Shown: one piece after another, positions 58,502 through 64,000 of the stretch
Layout: each line of letters starts with the position of its first letter
Numbering within the stretch: position 1 is the first letter of the stretch
Program-made: the position numbers and the translations under genes
The notes under the pieces: model-generated
What the model was told of the DNA's origin: nothing
The model's database searches: none
What the model saw: the letters and a program-made list of their open reading frames with translations, nothing else
Assembly (NCBI GenBank): GCA_025201805.1
Contig: MU619250.1
Location: 2,112 to 66,111, forward strand
Reading direction: 5' to 3'
Source of the DNA: Parasitella parasitica
Lineage: Eukaryota > Mucoromycota > Mucoromycetes > Mucorales > Mucoraceae
Length of the DNA: 64,000 nucleotides

Positions 58502-59621
58502 ATGAGATTAATAATTCGCGAGGATTATGACGAAGTAGCAGAATTCGTCGGTTTGTAAACACACTACTTTGCTCTGCCGCTATCTTGGATATCTGCTAAT
58601 CTTAAATTATGTCTAGCTAATTACATAAAAGAACGCATTCGCCAATTTGAGCCTGGACCTGAAAGACCCTTTGTTTTGGGTTTACCTACAGGGTCTTCGC
58701 CTATTGGAGTGTACAAGCGCCTAGTAGAGCTTTACAAGTCTGGCCAGGTTAGCTTTCAGTACGTCGTAACTTTCAATATGGATGAGTATGTTGGATTACC
58801 GCGAGACCACTCTGAATCTTATCATTCATTTATGTGGAAGAATTTATTCATGCATGTTGATATTCGGCCGGAAAATGTCAACATTTTGGATGGTAATGCA
58901 CCTGATTTGGACGAAGAGTGCAAGAAATTCGAGGCTGCGATCACTCGTGTAGGAGGCATTGAGTTGTTCTTGGGTGGCATTGGCCCTGATGGTCATATAG
59001 CTTTCAATGAGCCTGGATCCTCTCTGACTTCTCGGACACGTGTAAAGACATTGGCGTATGAAACAATCATCGCTAATGCCAGGTTTTTTGACGGTGACAT
59101 TGCAAAAGTACCAAAACTTGCATTGACAGTTGGAGTAGCGTAAGAGAAATCAATAATTATGCGGCTGGTGTTTCTGTACTGACATCCAAGTTAGTACTGT
59201 TATGGATGCTCGTGAAGTGGTTATACTTATCACAGGCGCTCATAAGGTGAGGATCCAGCAAAACGAATCCTAAAGCATGTCTTTAATATAGTTCAAATAG
59301 GCAATCGCATTAGCTAAATGTATCGAAGAAGGCGTGAACCACATGTGGACTGTTTCCGCCATTCAAATGCATCCCAAGGGATTGATCGTGTGTGACGAAG
59401 ATGCCACCTTGGAGCTTCATGTTAAGGTATGTCCTACAAGATGATGAAGAGCCAATGCTAACATGTATCTGTAAATACAGACCGTAAAGTACTTTAAATC
59501 AATTGAGCATGTTCATCATTCTTTGATAGGCTCTGAAAATTTGTCGCTTCAAGGCGGTGTCAAGCAGCTCAAAAATGTCTTGGCTGTTGCTGACACAAGA
59601 CCTTCAACTCCAATGGAGTAA
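58502..59621 (+). CDS. NAG1: Glucosamine-6-phosphate deaminase (isomerase)
   Basis: Five exons (58502-58550, 58617-59139, 59195-59246, 59301-59426, 59481-59621) give 296 residues. Hallmarks are [20 protein letters not shown] (phosphate binding), [20 protein letters not shown] with the catalytic Asp, [27 protein letters not shown] with the catalytic Asp/His pair, and [25 protein letters not shown]. The enzyme converts glucosamine-6-phosphate to fructose-6-phosphate and ammonia, the last step of GlcNAc catabolism. For a chitin/chitosan-walled fungus this is relevant to wall turnover. No other NAG catabolic gene is adjacent. The [20 protein letters not shown] start is standard. Confidence 0.96.
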
Positions 59622-59847
59622 CTATAGCCCTCAAAACACAATCTTTTATATTATAATCATTATAGCAAAAATTCTTAATAAATTGTGAATCCAGACATCA
59701 ATCGCCCAAAGAGTAATTTAGCATATCCAGCATGTCAGTTTTACCTTGTGGGCTGGAAACCTAGTCGCTGAGAATGTGACTCTTGCAATACCTGTTATTT
59801 TACAAGCTTTTCGCCAAGGTTGCGTTTTTTTCTTTCATCACAACATA

Positions 59848-62167
59848 ATGGAAATTACATCACATAACAGATGGGAGGACGATCACTCTGGTAGCCGTCG
59901 TCCCATGCGAATGTCAGGAAGAGAAGATGGCGGTGGTGGAGGAGGAGGTGGTGGTGGTGGTAATATACCGTTCTCAAAGATGATTTTCGACGGTAAAAGA
60001 ATGAGAAAGGCTATTCAACGAAGAACAGTCGATTATAATCACAGTGTTGCTAGATGGATGCAGGTTAGATTTTGTTCATTTTTAAATAAAATACAAGATA
60101 TTTTCTGTGCAAAATGTTCTCTTTTCTCGTATTTTCTATTTGCTGATTTTATACATTTTCGTTTTGATTTGTAGGAGCGTGTATGGATTCGAGACAGACG
60201 AGATTCGCGATATCTAAGGCCTGACCCTAATTTCATTGTCAATGTAAGTGATAGATCTCTCCACGTAATCGTCGGTTTGCTTATTCTCTTTTCTATTGCC
60301 GGTAGATGCTACCACCTGTTGCCTACCTTGATAACCCGATTAACGCTGTTACAACGAAATTCATCCATACCTCCACTAATAAAATTAGATTCCCAGTAAA
60401 CGTAGTGCGAGTAAGTCTGCGGCGTTCACATAAAAAATAAGCACAGCCATGTAATTCATTGCAAATTTCTAGTGGACACCTGAAGGCCGTCGATTGATTA
60501 CAGGCTCTTCTAGCGGCGAGTTTACCTTGTGGAATGGCTTAACGTTCAACTTTGAGACTATTTTACAAGCGCATGATTCAGCTGTACGTGCTATGAATTG
60601 GTCTCATAATGACAACTGGATGGTAACTGGCGATCACAGCGGTATAATCAAGTATTGGCAGTCGAATATGAGTAATTTGAAAATGTTCCAAGGCCACAAA
60701 GAAGCCATTCGTGATCTTACTTTTGCTCCTTCTGATACTCGTTTTGCTACTTGCTCAGACGACTCTCTCATCAAGATATGGGACTTCAACACAGGCGCAG
60801 AAGAAAAGACTCTAACTGGCCACGGTTGGGATGTCAAATGCGTTGACTGGCACCCTTACAAAGCGCTAATCGCTTCTGGAAGTAAAGACAATCTTATCAA
60901 ACTTTGGGATCCTAAGACTGCCAAGAACATCACCACACTGTGAGTTGATTTTATGCTATACATGTTTGTTTGATCTAATCTATTTTGTTTTCATATTTTT
61001 TTTATAGCCATGGTCATAAAAATACTGTTCTGGCATTAGAATGGAATCAAAATGGTAACTGGCTGGTAACTGCTGGTAGAGATCAGCTTGTCAAGGTGTA
61101 CGACATCAGAACAATGAAAGAATTGCAGATATTCAGGGGCCATAAAAAGGAAATTTGCTGTATGTCTCAACCAATATTATGGCTATGGTTCCATGTTAAT
61201 CATTCTGTTTTTAGCTGCCAAATGGCATCCTCAGCACGAAAGATTATTGGCTACTGGTGGCTCAGATGGTGCATTGATGTTCTGGATGACAGGCCAAGAC
61301 CAACCTGTAGGCGAACAAGAAACAGCGCACGAAAGCAACATTTGGTCATTAGACTGGCATCCTGTTGGACATATTCTAGTCAGTGGCTCAAATGACCATA
61401 CGACTCGATTCTGGACTCGTCCTCGACCTGGAGAATTGACGTCAGACAAATTCGACTCTAGCCAACATCATGATGAAGAGCCTACACCTGTCAAACATGA
61501 GGATTATGGTAGACAGCAATTCACAGAACCTCCTCCTTTCAGACCTCACAACGTCGCTGGTGCTCACAATAAGATGGAACCACCACCTTTCAGACCTGCC
61601 AATATGCCTCGTCCTCCCTCAATCATGGATAACAACGGCCCACCACCTTTCAGACACAACAGCTTTAATAGCAGTTACAATAATGACGCCCCTCCTCCTT
61701 TCAGACCTCCTCCCCCTCCTCAGCAAGATGGAAACATGATGGGAAGTATGATGCGACAAAACCAGCCTCTTCCCTCGCAGCAAATGCAACATATGCAGCA
61801 TTCACAGCAACACCACCAACAGTTTGATGGAGGTTACAGGCCGCAACAACAAGGAAATAGAGGAAACCCTCGTCAATACGGTAGAGGAGGTATGCACCAA
61901 CAGCAACAGAGACACAACAACAATGATCGTAATGTGCAGCATCATCAAGGATACAGACCTCCTCCTCCAATGATGAATAATAATAACAATGGTGGTGGTG
62001 GTGGTAGTGGTAGTGGTGGTGGTGGTGGTAGATTTAATGATTTCCATCAACAGCAACCACCGAGAATGATGAGCAATAATATGAAAAGACCTTATCCCCA
62101 ACAGCACCAACAGCAGGATAATCTGCCTGGCTATCGTCCGCCTCCACCTTTTAGTGGCGCTGGATCT

Positions 62168-62203
<36 letters not shown>

Positions 62204-62266
62204 CAACAACAACAACAGTTCCAGCAATCAAGAGATTCCAACAAAAAGCCAAGAAGATGGAATTGA
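59848..62266 (+). CDS. PFS2: Polyadenylation factor Pfs2/WDR33 (WD40 protein)
   Basis: Six exons (59848-60063, 60175-60243, 60306-60410, 60473-60939, 61008-61159, 61215-62266) give 686 residues. After a Gly-rich start, the family block [21 protein letters not shown] and [10 protein letters not shown] lead into seven WD40 repeats, e.g. [93 protein letters not shown] and [14 protein letters not shown]. The C-terminal 250 residues are low in complexity with repeated PPPFRP/YRPPPP motifs, Gly runs and a Q15 tract. Pfs2/WDR33 contacts AAUAAA and scaffolds CPSF/CPF in the nucleus. The Pro-rich tail resembles the animal WDR33 tail more than short yeast Pfs2. Confidence 0.95.
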
Positions 62267-62313
62267 TGATGAATAGAGCCTTATATTTTAATAAGTTTAT
62301 TTGTACATATATA

Positions 62314-64000
<1,687 letters not shown>

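Overview
This window is nuclear DNA from a filamentous fungus, most likely an early-diverging Mucoromycota and probably Mucorales. The signs are AT-rich, gene-dense DNA, many 40-100 nt introns with GTAAGT-like donors, CT-rich promoters, and a gene set that includes a COX6B/Cox12 subunit, an ENA-type ATPase, a PPZ phosphatase, Zds-like, TMEM94-like and RegA-like proteins. I see no tRNA, rRNA, CRISPR array or prokaryotic-style operon. The assembly has two N gaps (32308-32580 and 42764-43368) and starts with a 30-base A run. One gene runs off each edge.

Layout. 1-5 kb: a TMEM94-like P-type ATPase relative (minus, truncated on the left). 5.6-9.8 kb: a Zds-like protein, then a PPZ-type protein phosphatase. 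10.4-15 kb: a small acidic protein, Cox12/COX6B, and an F-box/leucine-rich-repeat protein with a polyglutamine run. 16-25 kb: a GH36 raffinose-synthase/alpha-galactosidase-like enzyme, an ENA-type Na+/K+ ATPase with a GC-AG intron, and a membrane-anchored short-chain dehydrogenase. 25.8-31 kb: a compact block holding an FHA+forkhead factor, Sad1/USP39 (sharing a 205 bp promoter with the forkhead gene), a glia maturation factor homologue and a TXNDC17-like thioredoxin.

31-37 kb is the accessory region. Two diverged direct repeats flank a zinc-finger gene that is itself bracketed by inverted minisatellite arrays, one of them largely lost in an N gap. This is the best candidate for an undescribed mobile or selfish unit.

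37-46 kb: allantoicase, TRAX (ten exons), a PTR2-type peptide transporter with a 6-nt microexon, ESCRT-III Vps20 and epsilon-COP. 46.7-50.6 kb: a broken M13 peptidase, a small secreted protein, and poorly resolved coding pieces. 50.8-57 kb: RNA polymerase III subunit RPC82, a thymine-DNA glycosylase, and a receiver-domain cyclic-nucleotide phosphodiesterase with an unexplained in-frame stop. 58.5-64 kb: glucosamine-6-phosphate deaminase, the Pfs2/WDR33 polyadenylation factor, and the C-terminal part of a DHX35-like DEAH helicase that continues past the right edge.

Most genes are unrelated housekeeping loci. Possible functional links are PPZ and ENA (in yeast Ppz phosphatases influence ENA1 expression and cation balance) and Sad1, DHX35 and Pfs2 (RNA processing). 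I reconstructed exon structures by hand from splice signals and reading-frame continuity. For most multi-exon genes the exon lengths sum to a whole number of codons.
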